A DNA stretch of 64,000 nt from Spirosoma fluviale (GCA_945906795.1 CAMDRO010000008.1:1-64000); one strand, 5' to 3'. Positions 16,578 to 26,987 are shown, counted from the first letter of the stretch. Program-made: numbers and translations. The notes: a model not told the origin generated them from the sequence alone.

Positions 16578-18134
16578 GTGAGTAATGAATTAATCATAAA
16601 TTCTACCCCAACGGGCGATAGAATTGCTCTTTTGCATGACAAAAGAATCGTAGAATACCATATTGAACAGTCTGAGCCCAAATTCTCCGTAGGAGATATC
16701 TATTTAGGCACAGTTAAAAAATTAGTTTCAGGGCTAAATGCCGCATTTATAGACATAGGCTATGAAAAAGATGCATTTTTGCACTATCATGACTTAGGCC
16801 CAAACTTAAATACCGTTCAAAAATTCACTCGGGATGTCTTAACTAAAAAAGGCAAAAATGTCCGAATTGAAAATTATAAGCTAGATGAGGAAATCGATAA
16901 GCTAGGTAAAATCGAAAAAGCCTTAACTAAGGGCCAACAGATTTTAGTGCAAGTCATCAAAGAACCTATTTCGACTAAAGGACCCAGGCTTTCCTGTGAT
17001 ATTTCGATTGCCGGACGTTTTTTAGTCTTAGTTCCCTTTGCGAATGGAGTTAATATATCGAAAAAAATCACATCTCGGTCTGAACGGAATCGACTTCAAA
17101 AACTGATGTCATCCGTAAAACCCAAAAATTTCGGGGTGATCGTTAGGACCGTAGCGGAAGGAAAAGCCATTGAGGAAATGGAGCGCGACTTAAAAGACTC
17201 GATCTCTAAATGGGAAGAGGGAATTACGAAATTGGCAGAAGCAAAATCGACCGACAGGATTATCGGCGAAATGAGTCGGGCCACTTCCATGTTGCGTGAT
17301 TTATTAAACAATGACTTTGATAATGTCATCGTAGACAACCCCGATTTATATAATGAGGCCAAAGAATATGTGCATACGGTAGCGCCTGAAAAGGAAAAAA
17401 TCGTAAAGCTTCATACAGGTAAAATTAAATTATTTGAACAAGTAGGCATCGAGAAGCAATTGAAAATGCTTTTTGGAAGATCTGTTTCCTTGCCAGGTGG
17501 TGGATATTTAATTGTCGAGCATACAGAGGCATTGCACGTGATCGATGTAAACTCAGGAAACAAGTCAAATGCAGAAGATGACCAAGAGGCCACGGCTTTG
17601 AGTGTGAATCGGGAGGCTGCGAAGGAAATTGCGCGCCAATTGCGTTTAAGGGACATGGGAGGCATTATCGTGATCGATTTTATCGACATGAAAAAAGCCG
17701 ATAATCGGAAAATGATTCAAGACATCATGCGTGATGAAATGAAAACAGATCGATCGAAATTCACGATTCTTCCTTTGACTAAATTTGGGTTGATGCAAAT
17801 AACGCGTCAGCGAGTTCGTCCGGAAATGAATGTGGCTACGCATGAAACTTGTCCTAGTTGCGGTGGTTCGGGTACCATCACAGCAAGTATTGCCGTTTCA
17901 GATACCATTGCACAGCATGTGGAACATTTAGTTTACAAGCAAAATGAGAAAAAGCTCACTTTGTTGGTACACCCATTTTTACATGCCTATTTTACCAAAG
18001 GATTTCCTTCTGTTCGTATGACCTGGTTTATGCAATACAAAACATGGATTTCGATTACAGAAGACTCCTCATTTGGAATAACGGAATTCAAATTCTTAAA
18101 CCAAAATGGAGATGAAATTGAAATATCATCTTAG
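16578..18134 (+). CDS. rng: Ribonuclease E/G family endoribonuclease
   Basis: 518 residues from GTG 16578; SNELIINST is the standard family N-terminus. The S1-like RNA-binding region spans about 38-145. Catalytic magnesium ligands are D323 (HVIDVNSGNK) and D367 (IIVIDFIDM). The zinc-link cysteines are C426 and C429 (CPSCGGSG). The length is RNase G-like, without the long RNase E degradosome tail. It processes rRNA ends and initiates mRNA decay. A TAAATTTG element at 16516-16523 may be its -7 box. The 3' end overlaps the following TPR gene by 29 bases. Confidence 0.92.
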   Translation: MSNELIINSTPTGDRIALLHDKRIVEYHIEQSEPKFSVGDIYLGTVKKLVSGLNAAFIDIGYEKDAFLHYHDLGPNLNTVQKFTRDVLTKKGKNVRIENYKLDEEIDKLGKIEKALTKGQQILVQVIKEPISTKGPRLSCDISIAGRFLVLVPFANGVNISKKITSRSERNRLQKLMSSVKPKNFGVIVRTVAEGKAIEEMERDLKDSISKWEEGITKLAEAKSTDRIIGEMSRATSMLRDLLNNDFDNVIVDNPDLYNEAKEYVHTVAPEKEKIVKLHTGKIKLFEQVGIEKQLKMLFGRSVSLPGGGYLIVEHTEALHVIDVNSGNKSNAEDDQEATALSVNREAAKEIARQLRLRDMGGIIVIDFIDMKKADNRKMIQDIMRDEMKTDRSKFTILPLTKFGLMQITRQRVRPEMNVATHETCPSCGGSGTITASIAVSDTIAQHVEHLVYKQNEKKLTLLVHPFLHAYFTKGFPSVRMTWFMQYKTWISITEDSSFGITEFKFLNQNGDEIEISS

Positions 18135-19338
18135 ACATCTTATTTTAATCAGTTTTTTTCTCCCATTGGCCTTCTCATCTCAAGGCCAATGGTGGAAAAA
18201 GACAGAGGAAGCGGAAAAAGAACGCTCCAAAGGAATGCTCCTTTTGACCTCAGAAGTGCAGATTGAGGCTACTCAAGCAATCAATCAAATGTATAATTTT
18301 AAATTTCCTGAAGCTGAAAGGGAGTTTAATTATTTAAAAGTCAAATACCCCAATCATCCACTTCCTGACTTTCTACTTGGATTAATGCAATGGTGGAAGA
18401 TTGTTCCAAATACTGGAAATGAAGTTTTTGATGATCGCCTTTTTGAATACATGGACAAGAGCATCGCAAAAGCAGAAAAAATTTGGGATGATTCTCAAAA
18501 CCCAGAAGCAGCGTTCTTTATGGCAGCGGCCTATGGTTTCAAAGGCAGGCTTCATGCGGAAAGAAAAAATTGGACTCGGGCAACCTTAGCGGCAAAAAAT
18601 GCCTTAAAATATTTAGAATATTCGCGTGAATTTGCCGATTTCAGTCCTGAGTTGATGTTTGGCGATGGTCTATACAATTATTACTATCATTTTATCAAGC
18701 AAAATTTTCCACTTTTAAGGCCCGTACTTTGGCTTTTTCCTAAGGCCAATAAACTCATGGGAATTCAGCAATTGGAAAAGGTCAGTTATCAGGCTTTTTA
18801 CACACGTACTGAAGCCCGCTATTTTCTACTTCAAATCTATGGGATGGAAAGTATGTCAGATAAAGCCTACGATTTGGCTAAGTACACCCATGAGAACTTT
18901 CCCGACAATCCATTTTTTCATCGATATTTAGCGAGGTCAGCCTTCATGATAGGCAAATTAGATCAGGCCATGGAATTGTCAAAAGATATTTTATTGAAAA
19001 TAGACCAACATCAAATTGGCTATGAAGCCACCTCCGGCAGATATGCCAGTTATATTTTGGGATATTACTACTTATATTTTTTTAAAAATCCAATCGACGC
19101 AAAAAAACATTTTAATGACTGCCTTTCATTTTCTAAACAAACGGATTCCATGGATTCCGGGTATTATTGGGCCTCCGTTTTAGGCTTGGCTAGAATTGCA
19201 TTCCAAGAATCAAATTACGACCAAGCGGTTGATTATTGTAAAGAAGTTTTGGATAAAGCAGATCGGAAATCATCCCAACATACCGAAGCAAAAAAGTTAT
19301 TGGCCGAGGCAAAAAAAGCAAGGAGAAAGCGAAAATAA
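18106..19338 (+). CDS. Secreted TPR protein
   Basis: 410 residues with a signal peptide (LRHLILISFFLPLAFSSQGQ). TPR-like helical pairs follow (INQMYNFKFPEAEREFNYLK, FFHRYLARSAFMIGKLDQAM, YDQAVDYCKEVLDKA) and the C-terminus is basic (KKARRKRK). It starts inside the end of rng (ATG 18106, or ATG 18112), so it is translated from the rng message. The periplasmic role is unknown. Confidence 0.75.
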   Translation: MEMKLKYHLRHLILISFFLPLAFSSQGQWWKKTEEAEKERSKGMLLLTSEVQIEATQAINQMYNFKFPEAEREFNYLKVKYPNHPLPDFLLGLMQWWKIVPNTGNEVFDDRLFEYMDKSIAKAEKIWDDSQNPEAAFFMAAAYGFKGRLHAERKNWTRATLAAKNALKYLEYSREFADFSPELMFGDGLYNYYYHFIKQNFPLLRPVLWLFPKANKLMGIQQLEKVSYQAFYTRTEARYFLLQIYGMESMSDKAYDLAKYTHENFPDNPFFHRYLARSAFMIGKLDQAMELSKDILLKIDQHQIGYEATSGRYASYILGYYYLYFFKNPIDAKKHFNDCLSFSKQTDSMDSGYYWASVLGLARIAFQESNYDQAVDYCKEVLDKADRKSSQHTEAKKLLAEAKKARRKRK

Positions 19339-19343
19339 AATAT

Positions 19344-19360
19344 TTAACAATTCCTTAATA
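19344..19360. promoter_or_regulatory. Candidate Pho-box upstream of the PiT phosphate transporter
   Basis: TTAACA-ATTCC-TTAATA, identical over 15 bases to the element at 7984-8000 and with the same 11-base repeat period. It ends 73 bases before the transporter ATG. Regulation by a PhoB-type activator is inferred from the repeat geometry and the gene it precedes. Confidence 0.42.
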
Positions 19361-19433
19361 CCTTTATAAAAACACTTACATTCATATTATCGATCTTTAT
19401 TAAGATTAACCAATACCTTAATTAATTTAACCC

Positions 19434-20891
19434 ATGTTTGGACTTGACCCCACCCTGTTTTTCCTCCTATTCTTTTGCTTATTTGCCGCTTGTGCTTTTG
19501 AATTTGTCAACGGATTTCACGACACAGCAAATGCCGTGGCCACTGTCATTTATACTCATTCGTTAAAGCCTACACAGGCGGTGGTTTGGTCAGGATTCAT
19601 GAATTTTCTTGGTTTATTGACCGGTGGCGTAGGGGTTACGATGAGCATTATTGGACTCCTCCCCACAGAACTCCTCATTGATTCTAATGTGTATCATTCC
19701 ATGGCCATGGCACTTGCTTTATTGCTTTCCGCCATATTATGGAATTTAGGAACTTGGTATTTAGGTATTCCAGCATCAAGTTCCCATACATTGATTGGTT
19801 CTATTATTGGAATTGGTTTAGGTCACGCACTCTTACCAGAAAATTCGAATAAAGATGTTTCGGCGGTCAACTGGGATAAGGTCATTGAGATAGGCCAAGC
19901 GCTATTCCTTTCCCCATTATTTGGTTTTTCTCTAGCAATTATATTGATGTATATATTAAAGAAGACCATTTCAAATAAGGATATCTTTAAAGAGCCCAAG
20001 AAAAACTCTCCTCCCCCCTTGTGGATAAGGTCTATCTTAATTTTTACGTGTACGATGGTTTCATTTTTCCATGGAAGAAACGACGGACAAAAAGGAATCG
20101 GCTTAGTGATGGTTATTCTAATCGCATTTCTACCCGGATATTTTGCCATTAATACCTCATTGGATTTAAATATTGTGCAAAACAGTTTGAACACAGTGCA
20201 AACGGTTTCAGCTAAAATTGATACCCTTCCACTGTCAGAAAAAGAATTAGATAGCTACCACAAATTAGTGGCATCTTCGGCAGGTTTAAAAGTTATTTTA
20301 GCTTCTAAGCCTGACATAACTCATCTAAGTACCACTCAAAAATTCGATATACGAAAGGCTGCGTTAACGATTAATAAGCATGCTAAAAAATTAATCGAGA
20401 GCGAGTCTGTTTCCCTTTCGGATGGAGATAAATCCGCGTTCAAAAAAGCAACTCAAGGGGATAAAGCACCCTTCTTTGCCTTTGGTGCTTCTTCTGCTAC
20501 AGGAATGGCGGGGGTGACCGATTTTGCTCCTGCTTGGGTTATGTGGATGATCGCACTTTCATTAGGTTTAGGAACGATGATTGGTTGGAAAAGAATTGTC
20601 ATTACCATCGGAGAAAAAATTGGCAAAGACCATTTAACGTACGCGCAAGGAGCCTCAGCAGAATTAATCGCTTCGATTACCATCGGATTAGCCACGGCCT
20701 ATAAATGGCCTGTAAGTACCACACACGTATTAAGTTCAGGTATTGCCGGTACTATGGTGGCGTCCAGAGGAATAAAAAATCTACAGGGAGGAACCGTAAA
20801 AAATATCGTGATGGCTTGGGTATTAACACTTCCCGTGACCATCATTTTATCAGCCTTGTTGTTCGTGTTTTTCCGTTGGATCATAGGCTAA
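19434..20891 (+). CDS. PiT-family inorganic phosphate transporter
   Basis: 485 residues, polytopic. The two inverted PiT signatures are present: FVNGFHDTANAVATVI near residue 25 and FFHGRNDGQKGIGLVM near residue 210, plus GIPASSSHTLIG and KWPVSTTHVLSSGIAG. A hydrophilic loop of about 90 residues separates the halves (about 245-345), as is common in Bacteroidota PiT proteins. It imports phosphate, probably as a metal-phosphate complex, with protons or sodium. It has no neighbouring PhoU-like gene. The Pho-box-like element upstream suggests phosphate control. Confidence 0.9.
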   Translation: MFGLDPTLFFLLFFCLFAACAFEFVNGFHDTANAVATVIYTHSLKPTQAVVWSGFMNFLGLLTGGVGVTMSIIGLLPTELLIDSNVYHSMAMALALLLSAILWNLGTWYLGIPASSSHTLIGSIIGIGLGHALLPENSNKDVSAVNWDKVIEIGQALFLSPLFGFSLAIILMYILKKTISNKDIFKEPKKNSPPPLWIRSILIFTCTMVSFFHGRNDGQKGIGLVMVILIAFLPGYFAINTSLDLNIVQNSLNTVQTVSAKIDTLPLSEKELDSYHKLVASSAGLKVILASKPDITHLSTTQKFDIRKAALTINKHAKKLIESESVSLSDGDKSAFKKATQGDKAPFFAFGASSATGMAGVTDFAPAWVMWMIALSLGLGTMIGWKRIVITIGEKIGKDHLTYAQGASAELIASITIGLATAYKWPVSTTHVLSSGIAGTMVASRGIKNLQGGTVKNIVMAWVLTLPVTIILSALLFVFFRWIIG

Positions 20892-20910
20892 TAAACCAAA
20901 GTCATTTTTG

Positions 20911-20918
20911 TATCTTTG
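20911..20918 (+). promoter_or_regulatory. -7 element for rsmG
   Basis: TATCTTTG, an exact TAnnTTTG, 15 bases before the rsmG ATG at 20934. No TTG lies at the usual distance upstream, so the promoter is only partly consensus. Confidence 0.4.
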
Positions 20919-20933
20919 TGTTTTACATGAAAT

Positions 20934-21560
20934 ATGAAGGCAGGGCTGATTAAACACTATTTTCCAGAAATTACAAAAAAGCAGCTAGAGCAATTTGAGC
21001 TGCTTTTTCCTTTGTACCAAGAATGGAATGAGAAAATAAATGTCGTTTCTAGAAAAGATATAGAGAACTTAATGATTCGCCATGTGTTGCATTCATTGGC
21101 CATTGCAAAGATTATCCCCTTCAGACATGGTACAGAAATTCTGGATGTAGGTACCGGTGGTGGGTTTCCAGGAATTCCCTTGGCTATTTTATTCCCAGAG
21201 GTAAAATTTACTTTGGTCGATAGCACAGGTAAAAAAATAAAAGTAGTCCAAGGCGTTTCAGAATCATTGGGCTTGACTAATGTGACAGCTGCCAACATGC
21301 GAGCTGAAGATGTCGATCAAGACTTTGAATTTATCATCAGTAGAGCCGTTACACGAATCACCCCCTTTTATTATTGGGTTAAAAACAAGGTGAGTCCTAA
21401 CCATTTTCATACATTAAGAAACGGACTCATTTGCTTAAAAGGAGGTGATTTAACGGAAGAATTAGTTGAGCTAGGTAAAAAACATAAAGTTTTTGAATTA
21501 TCTTCCCTCTTCAAAGAAGAATTCTTCGAATCAAAAAAAGTGGTGTATGTGCCCATGTAA
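20934..21560 (+). CDS. rsmG: 16S rRNA (guanine527-N7)-methyltransferase RsmG
   Basis: 208 residues. The SAM-binding motif I is ILDVGTGGGFPGIPLAI, followed by FTLVDSTGKKIKVVQ (motif II) and ISRAVTRI. NVVSRKDIENLMIRHVLHSLA is the conserved RsmG N-terminal helix. It methylates G527 of 16S rRNA, and its loss gives low-level streptomycin resistance in other bacteria. The downstream glycosyltransferase starts 10 bases later, so they may share a transcript. Confidence 0.93.
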   Translation: MKAGLIKHYFPEITKKQLEQFELLFPLYQEWNEKINVVSRKDIENLMIRHVLHSLAIAKIIPFRHGTEILDVGTGGGFPGIPLAILFPEVKFTLVDSTGKKIKVVQGVSESLGLTNVTAANMRAEDVDQDFEFIISRAVTRITPFYYWVKNKVSPNHFHTLRNGLICLKGGDLTEELVELGKKHKVFELSSLFKEEFFESKKVVYVPM

Positions 21561-21570
21561 AGCGTAAATT

Positions 21571-22557
21571 ATGTCAAAAATATCGGTCGCTCTTTGTACC
21601 TATAATGGAGAGAAATATTTGCAGCACCAACTAGAGTCCATCAAGAATCAAACGCATGGCATACATGAATTAATTGTTTGCGATGATGGCTCAAAAGACC
21701 AAACCCTTTCAATTTTAGAGGATTTCAAATCTCATGTGGACTTTAAAGTAGAGATTCATAAAAACTCCAATAACTTAGGATCTAGTAAAAATTTTGAGAA
21801 ATGTATCCAATTATGTACCGGTGATATTATATTCTTATGTGACCAAGATGACTGGTGGTACGAAGAGAAAGTGGAGAGGCAAATTGGTTTTTTCAAAGCT
21901 CAACCAGAAATTGATGCTGTATTTTCAAATGCTATTATGGTTGACCAAAAGGGTATCCCAACAGGCAATACCTCTTTTGACCAAATAGAGTTTTATCCTG
22001 AAATGCAGTCCAAATGGAATTTAGGACATGCGTTTGACATGTTATTAAAAGGATATGTAGTGACGGGGGCCACATTAGCGATCAGAAAAAAAATATGTGC
22101 TGAGGTATTTCCCGTTCCTGAAATAATTCCTGAATTAATTCATGATGGTTGGATTAGCTTGTACTTGTCGCGCCAACAAAAAATCGGATTTATCAGCGAC
22201 CCTTTAATCCAATATCGAGAGCATGCGAGTCAGCAAGTTGGCCTGCAAGGAAAAGAGCCTGTCATTACCCTAAAAGACCGCTTAATACGTTCGAGAGAAT
22301 ATAAATTGGCCCGCTTAAATAAGAAATTTGACGATGCAAAAGCATTGTTTGATTACTTTAGCGCTTTACCTTCACTAGACTCACCTACCATAGTAAAAAT
22401 ACAAGACCGCATGTTGCATTATCAAATGAGGTCCCAATTGCCTAGTAATCGGATTAAAAGATTTTTACCCATTCTTAGCCACGTAATCAATGGAGAATAT
22501 AAATTGCATGATGGTGGTAAATGGTGGAGACCCGCTTTAGGTGACTTAGTAGAATAA
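21571..22557 (+). CDS. Family 2 glycosyltransferase
   Basis: 328 residues, GT-A fold: ISVALCTYNGEKYL at the N-terminus, VCDDGSKDQT (nucleotide contact), NNLGSSKNFEKCI and FLCDQDDWW, the DXD-equivalent metal site. The C-terminal region from about 230 is helical, with no membrane segments, so it acts at the cytoplasmic face. Such enzymes add rhamnose or related sugars to O-antigen or exopolysaccharide. Acceptor and donor cannot be predicted. It is followed after one base by a DUF5672 gene. Confidence 0.85.
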   Translation: MSKISVALCTYNGEKYLQHQLESIKNQTHGIHELIVCDDGSKDQTLSILEDFKSHVDFKVEIHKNSNNLGSSKNFEKCIQLCTGDIIFLCDQDDWWYEEKVERQIGFFKAQPEIDAVFSNAIMVDQKGIPTGNTSFDQIEFYPEMQSKWNLGHAFDMLLKGYVVTGATLAIRKKICAEVFPVPEIIPELIHDGWISLYLSRQQKIGFISDPLIQYREHASQQVGLQGKEPVITLKDRLIRSREYKLARLNKKFDDAKALFDYFSALPSLDSPTIVKIQDRMLHYQMRSQLPSNRIKRFLPILSHVINGEYKLHDGGKWWRPALGDLVE

Positions 22558-22558
22558 A

Positions 22559-23269
22559 ATGATGTCTAAACGTGTAGCAATTGTCATACCGGTTTATAAA
22601 AATACCTTACGCGAAAATGAGGCTAAATCTCTTGCACAATGCAAAAAGGTATTACAGCATTACCCAATTATTTTTGTTGCTCCTGAAAGTTTACATGCAG
22701 ATTTTTTTACCAGTGAAGATCAGATTGAACGATTTGATGACGCTTACTTTAAAAGCCCAAAAACTTATAATAAATTACTGATCAACCCTTTATTTTATGA
22801 ACGGTTTATCGCGTATGAGTTTATGTTGATTCATCAATTAGACGCCTATGTATTTAAAGATGAATTAGAAAAATGGTGCGATAAAGGATATGATTATATA
22901 GGTGCCCCCAAACTAAAACTCAAATTTTTAAAGGAGAAAAATCCTTTTATCATGCCTATTTTTGAACCCATATTATTTAATGGCGGATTTTCACTAAGGC
23001 GAATTAAACCCATTATCCGGTTTTTAAAAGTTTATAATGCCTGTATTCCTGCTTGGCCTGCTAATGAGGATAGCTTATTCTCTGTATATCACAAAAGAGC
23101 ATTTCCACTAAGATTCATGTTAAAATTGCCTACTTGGAAAGAAGGCATGTCCTTTGCCTTTGAAAAAAATCCCCAAGTAAGCTTTAGCCTACAAGGGGAA
23201 ACTTTACCATTTGGTTGCCATGCTTGGGAAAAATACAATCCTTCGTTTTGGCAACAATTTATACATTAA
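22559..23269 (+). CDS. DUF5672 family glycan-associated protein
   Basis: 236 residues beginning MMSKRVAIVIPVYKN. Features match DUF5672: QLDAYVFKDELEKWCDKGYDYIGAPK, then FNGGFSLRRIKPI and PANEDSLFSVY. It resembles a glycosyltransferase fold (GGFSLR and EDxxF recall GT-A acceptor-site motifs). It sits directly after a family 2 glycosyltransferase, one base from its stop, so a role in the same surface-glycan step is inferred. Start ATG 22559 or 22562. Confidence 0.72.
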   Translation: MMSKRVAIVIPVYKNTLRENEAKSLAQCKKVLQHYPIIFVAPESLHADFFTSEDQIERFDDAYFKSPKTYNKLLINPLFYERFIAYEFMLIHQLDAYVFKDELEKWCDKGYDYIGAPKLKLKFLKEKNPFIMPIFEPILFNGGFSLRRIKPIIRFLKVYNACIPAWPANEDSLFSVYHKRAFPLRFMLKLPTWKEGMSFAFEKNPQVSFSLQGETLPFGCHAWEKYNPSFWQQFIH

Positions 23270-23286
23270 AAAAATTAGAACTAGGT

Positions 23287-23601
23287 TTAGGCTTGGAATT
23301 GCTCGCGCAATGGACGTACGTTTCTTCGAGATATGGAAATAACATCTCCATTTACTAATCGGATAGACTTTTGAGACTTAAAGTCGATGTGTTGAATAGA
23401 ATCTGGGTTAATTAAGGCCGACTTTGAGGGGCGAATAAATTGGTATTCAGCTAACATGGTAGCAAAATACTTTAAGGTCCTGCAAGACAAAATATGCCTC
23501 CCATCTTGAGTAAATATATTTGAATAGTTTCCTTCTCCTTTGATAAAAAGTATGTCTTTTACGGGAACCTTCACTGAACCTAGCGAAACGAAATCTATCA
23601 T
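23287..23601 (-). CDS. Stand-alone LytTR-type DNA-binding protein
   Basis: 104 residues, essentially one LytTR domain: VKDILFIKGEGNYSNIFTQDGRHIL, then FIRPSKSALINPDSIQHIDF and SISRRNVRPLREQ. There is no receiver or membrane segment, so its signal input is unclear. LytTR proteins bind paired direct repeats and bend DNA. It is convergent with the DUF5672 gene. TAnnTTTG-type boxes at 23630-23637 and 23653-23660 (minus strand) could drive it. Confidence 0.82.
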   Translation of the reverse strand: MIDFVSLGSVKVPVKDILFIKGEGNYSNIFTQDGRHILSCRTLKYFATMLAEYQFIRPSKSALINPDSIQHIDFKSQKSIRLVNGDVISISRRNVRPLREQFQA

Positions 23602-23747
23602 AAAATTATGTTTACACTTAATTTTGAAGCAAACTTATTGTAATTATTAAAACAAATATACTTTGAATAAATTTAAAAAATAAACGAATCGTGTTATTTG
23701 CGTTATTGACTATTATTTAGCTTTATTCATTTATTAAAAGGATTATA

Positions 23748-23756
23748 GGGGGGGGG
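23748..23756. repeat. G9 homopolymer in an AT-rich intergenic region
   Basis: Nine consecutive G inside the 293-base gap between the LytTR gene and the aldo/keto reductase gene, in otherwise strongly A/T DNA. The tract lies 147 bases from the LytTR ATG and 139 bases from the reductase ATG. Long G runs are prone to slipped-strand length change. Apart from possible -7 boxes I see nothing else in this gap. Confidence 0.6.
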
Positions 23757-23894
23757 TAATATTTATGTTTCAACATATATTTTATGATTCTAAACTTAAA
23801 ATGAGGCATTCAAACATCTAATTTTTATATTTTTTAGCTGAATTACTTGAGCCCAAAAAACATTATTTAAATTGCACCATAAAATATTTAACAT

Positions 23895-24866
23895 ATGAAA
23901 ACTAGAAGATTCGGTAAAACAAATTGGGCCATTAGTGAACTAGGGTATGGCATGTGGGGATTAGTCGATTGGTCTGGGTCTGATCAGAACGAGGTGGAAA
24001 AGTCATTAGAGATGTCCGTGGATTTAGGGTGTAATTTTTTTGATACTGCTTGGGGATACGGAGAAGGGAAAAGCGAGCAGATATTGGGAAAATTGCTACG
24101 CAGGCACTCCGATAAAAAATTGTATGCCGCCACTAAAATCCCACCCAAAAATTTCATTTGGCCATCCAAAGCAGGTTTTCAATTGAAGGATTGCTTCCCA
24201 GCTTCTCATATCATCGAATACACGGAAAAGAGTTTAAGAAATATGAATGTCGACCAAATAGACTTGCAACAGTTTCACGTTTGGGAAGATGCATGGGCAG
24301 ATCAAGACGAATGGAAGTCGGCCATTGAAAAATTAAGCAAAGAAGGTAAAGTGGCACATTGGGGAGTTTCGGTGAATCGTTGGGAGCCCAATAATTGCCT
24401 CAAAACAATCGAAACGGGGCTTATTTCATCGGTCCAAGTGATTTACAATATTTTTGATCAGAATCCAGAGGATCAACTTTTTCCTTTATGTAAAAAAATG
24501 GATGTGGGGATTATTGCACGTGTACCTTTCGACGAAGGAAGTTTGACCGGCTTGCTAACGTATGACACTATATTTCCTGATGATGACTGGCGATCTACCT
24601 ATTTTGTTCCCGAAAATTTAACGTCAAGTGTAGACCATGCAAATGCATTGAAACCTTTAATTCCGGAAGGAGTAAACATGCCGGAAATGGCTTTACGATT
24701 TATTTTATCTAATCCTGATGTCGGGACCATTATACCCGGGATGCGTAAGATTAAACATGTTCAAAGCAATATCTCATGCTCAGATGGTATGGGATTGCCC
24801 ACTGCTAAGCTTGAGGAATTAAGAAGTCACCGTTGGGAACGCCAACCTACCGAATGGTCCCAATAG
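23895..24866 (+). CDS. Aldo/keto reductase
   Basis: 323 residues with the AKR tetrad D50, Y55, K81 and H128 (NFFDTAWGYGEGKSE, ATKIP, LQQFHVWED). The NADPH-binding end is VGTIIPGMRKIKHVQSN. It reduces carbonyls on an unknown substrate. The closest subfamily by feel is the YdhF/Tas-like sugar-type reductases. The last 20 bases overlap the end of the convergent rhodanese-thioredoxin gene. Confidence 0.88.
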   Translation: MKTRRFGKTNWAISELGYGMWGLVDWSGSDQNEVEKSLEMSVDLGCNFFDTAWGYGEGKSEQILGKLLRRHSDKKLYAATKIPPKNFIWPSKAGFQLKDCFPASHIIEYTEKSLRNMNVDQIDLQQFHVWEDAWADQDEWKSAIEKLSKEGKVAHWGVSVNRWEPNNCLKTIETGLISSVQVIYNIFDQNPEDQLFPLCKKMDVGIIARVPFDEGSLTGLLTYDTIFPDDDWRSTYFVPENLTSSVDHANALKPLIPEGVNMPEMALRFILSNPDVGTIIPGMRKIKHVQSNISCSDGMGLPTAKLEELRSHRWERQPTEWSQ

Positions 24867-25569
24867 ATTGATCAAATAATTCTTTCAATTGCGCTTCTTC
24901 GCGAAATCCTGATGTTTTTTGTAGTAATTTCCCTTTCTGGAATACCAAAAAACTCGGGATTTCGTCTATCTCATATTTTTGTAAGACCGCTTGATTGCCA
25001 TCAGCCTCCACTTTCAATACGGTTACTTTGCCTTTATAGTCATTAGATAATTTATCGACCGTTGGCATCATTTTTAGACAAGGGGCACACCATTTAGCAT
25101 AAAAGTCCACCACCACAGCATTTTCTCCTTGAATTTGCTTTTCAAATGCACTCAAATCCCAAGCTTGATCATGGGAAACCGAGGGAACTCCTTCCAATGG
25201 TTTCAATTTGGTCGTCCATTTTAAATAGCCCCCTTGAAGCTCAGTTACTTGATATCCATTATTGCGTAAAATTTCTGCCGCCTGTGCCGATCGACCACCG
25301 GAAAGACAATACACAAAAACCGGCTTATCTTTAGGCAATTCCTTGATTTTATTAGCAAAATCGGGGGACCTGAAGTCGATATTAGTCGCCTTAGGCAAAT
25401 GGCCTCCGCCAAATTCACCGGCTGTCCTTACATCTAATAAAAAAGCATTAGAGGTTTCTAATAATTTCTTTTCAAAAGATTCAACAGAAAGATTTTGGGC
25501 AAATGCAGCAAAATTGAATGCTACAAATGATCCGACAAGAAAGAGTTTATTCAGCGAATATGATTTCAT
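24847..25569 (-). CDS. Exported rhodanese-thioredoxin fusion protein
   Basis: 240 residues: signal peptide (LFLVGSFVAFNFAAFAQ), a rhodanese domain about 28-122 with active-site Cys88 in CLSGGRS, then a thioredoxin domain about 138-236 with C161-A-P-C164 and the cis-proline segment EIPSF. Both catalytic centres look intact. Export places it in the periplasm, where it could handle sulfane sulfur or disulfides, with the thioredoxin half reducing the rhodanese persulfide. The fusion order is seen in other Bacteroidota proteins. Physiological substrate unknown. Confidence 0.85.
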   Translation of the reverse strand: MKSYSLNKLFLVGSFVAFNFAAFAQNLSVESFEKKLLETSNAFLLDVRTAGEFGGGHLPKATNIDFRSPDFANKIKELPKDKPVFVYCLSGGRSAQAAEILRNNGYQVTELQGGYLKWTTKLKPLEGVPSVSHDQAWDLSAFEKQIQGENAVVVDFYAKWCAPCLKMMPTVDKLSNDYKGKVTVLKVEADGNQAVLQKYEIDEIPSFLVFQKGKLLQKTSGFREEAQLKELFDQSIGTIR

Positions 25570-25594
25570 AAGGTGTTTATTTACAGATATTTAA

Positions 25595-26980
<1,386 letters not shown>

Positions 26981-26987
26981 TGAATAT

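Noticed and set aside
19823-20194. 123-codon frame opposite the PiT gene
   Set aside because: Antisense shadow within a clear transporter gene, with no start context or family motif.
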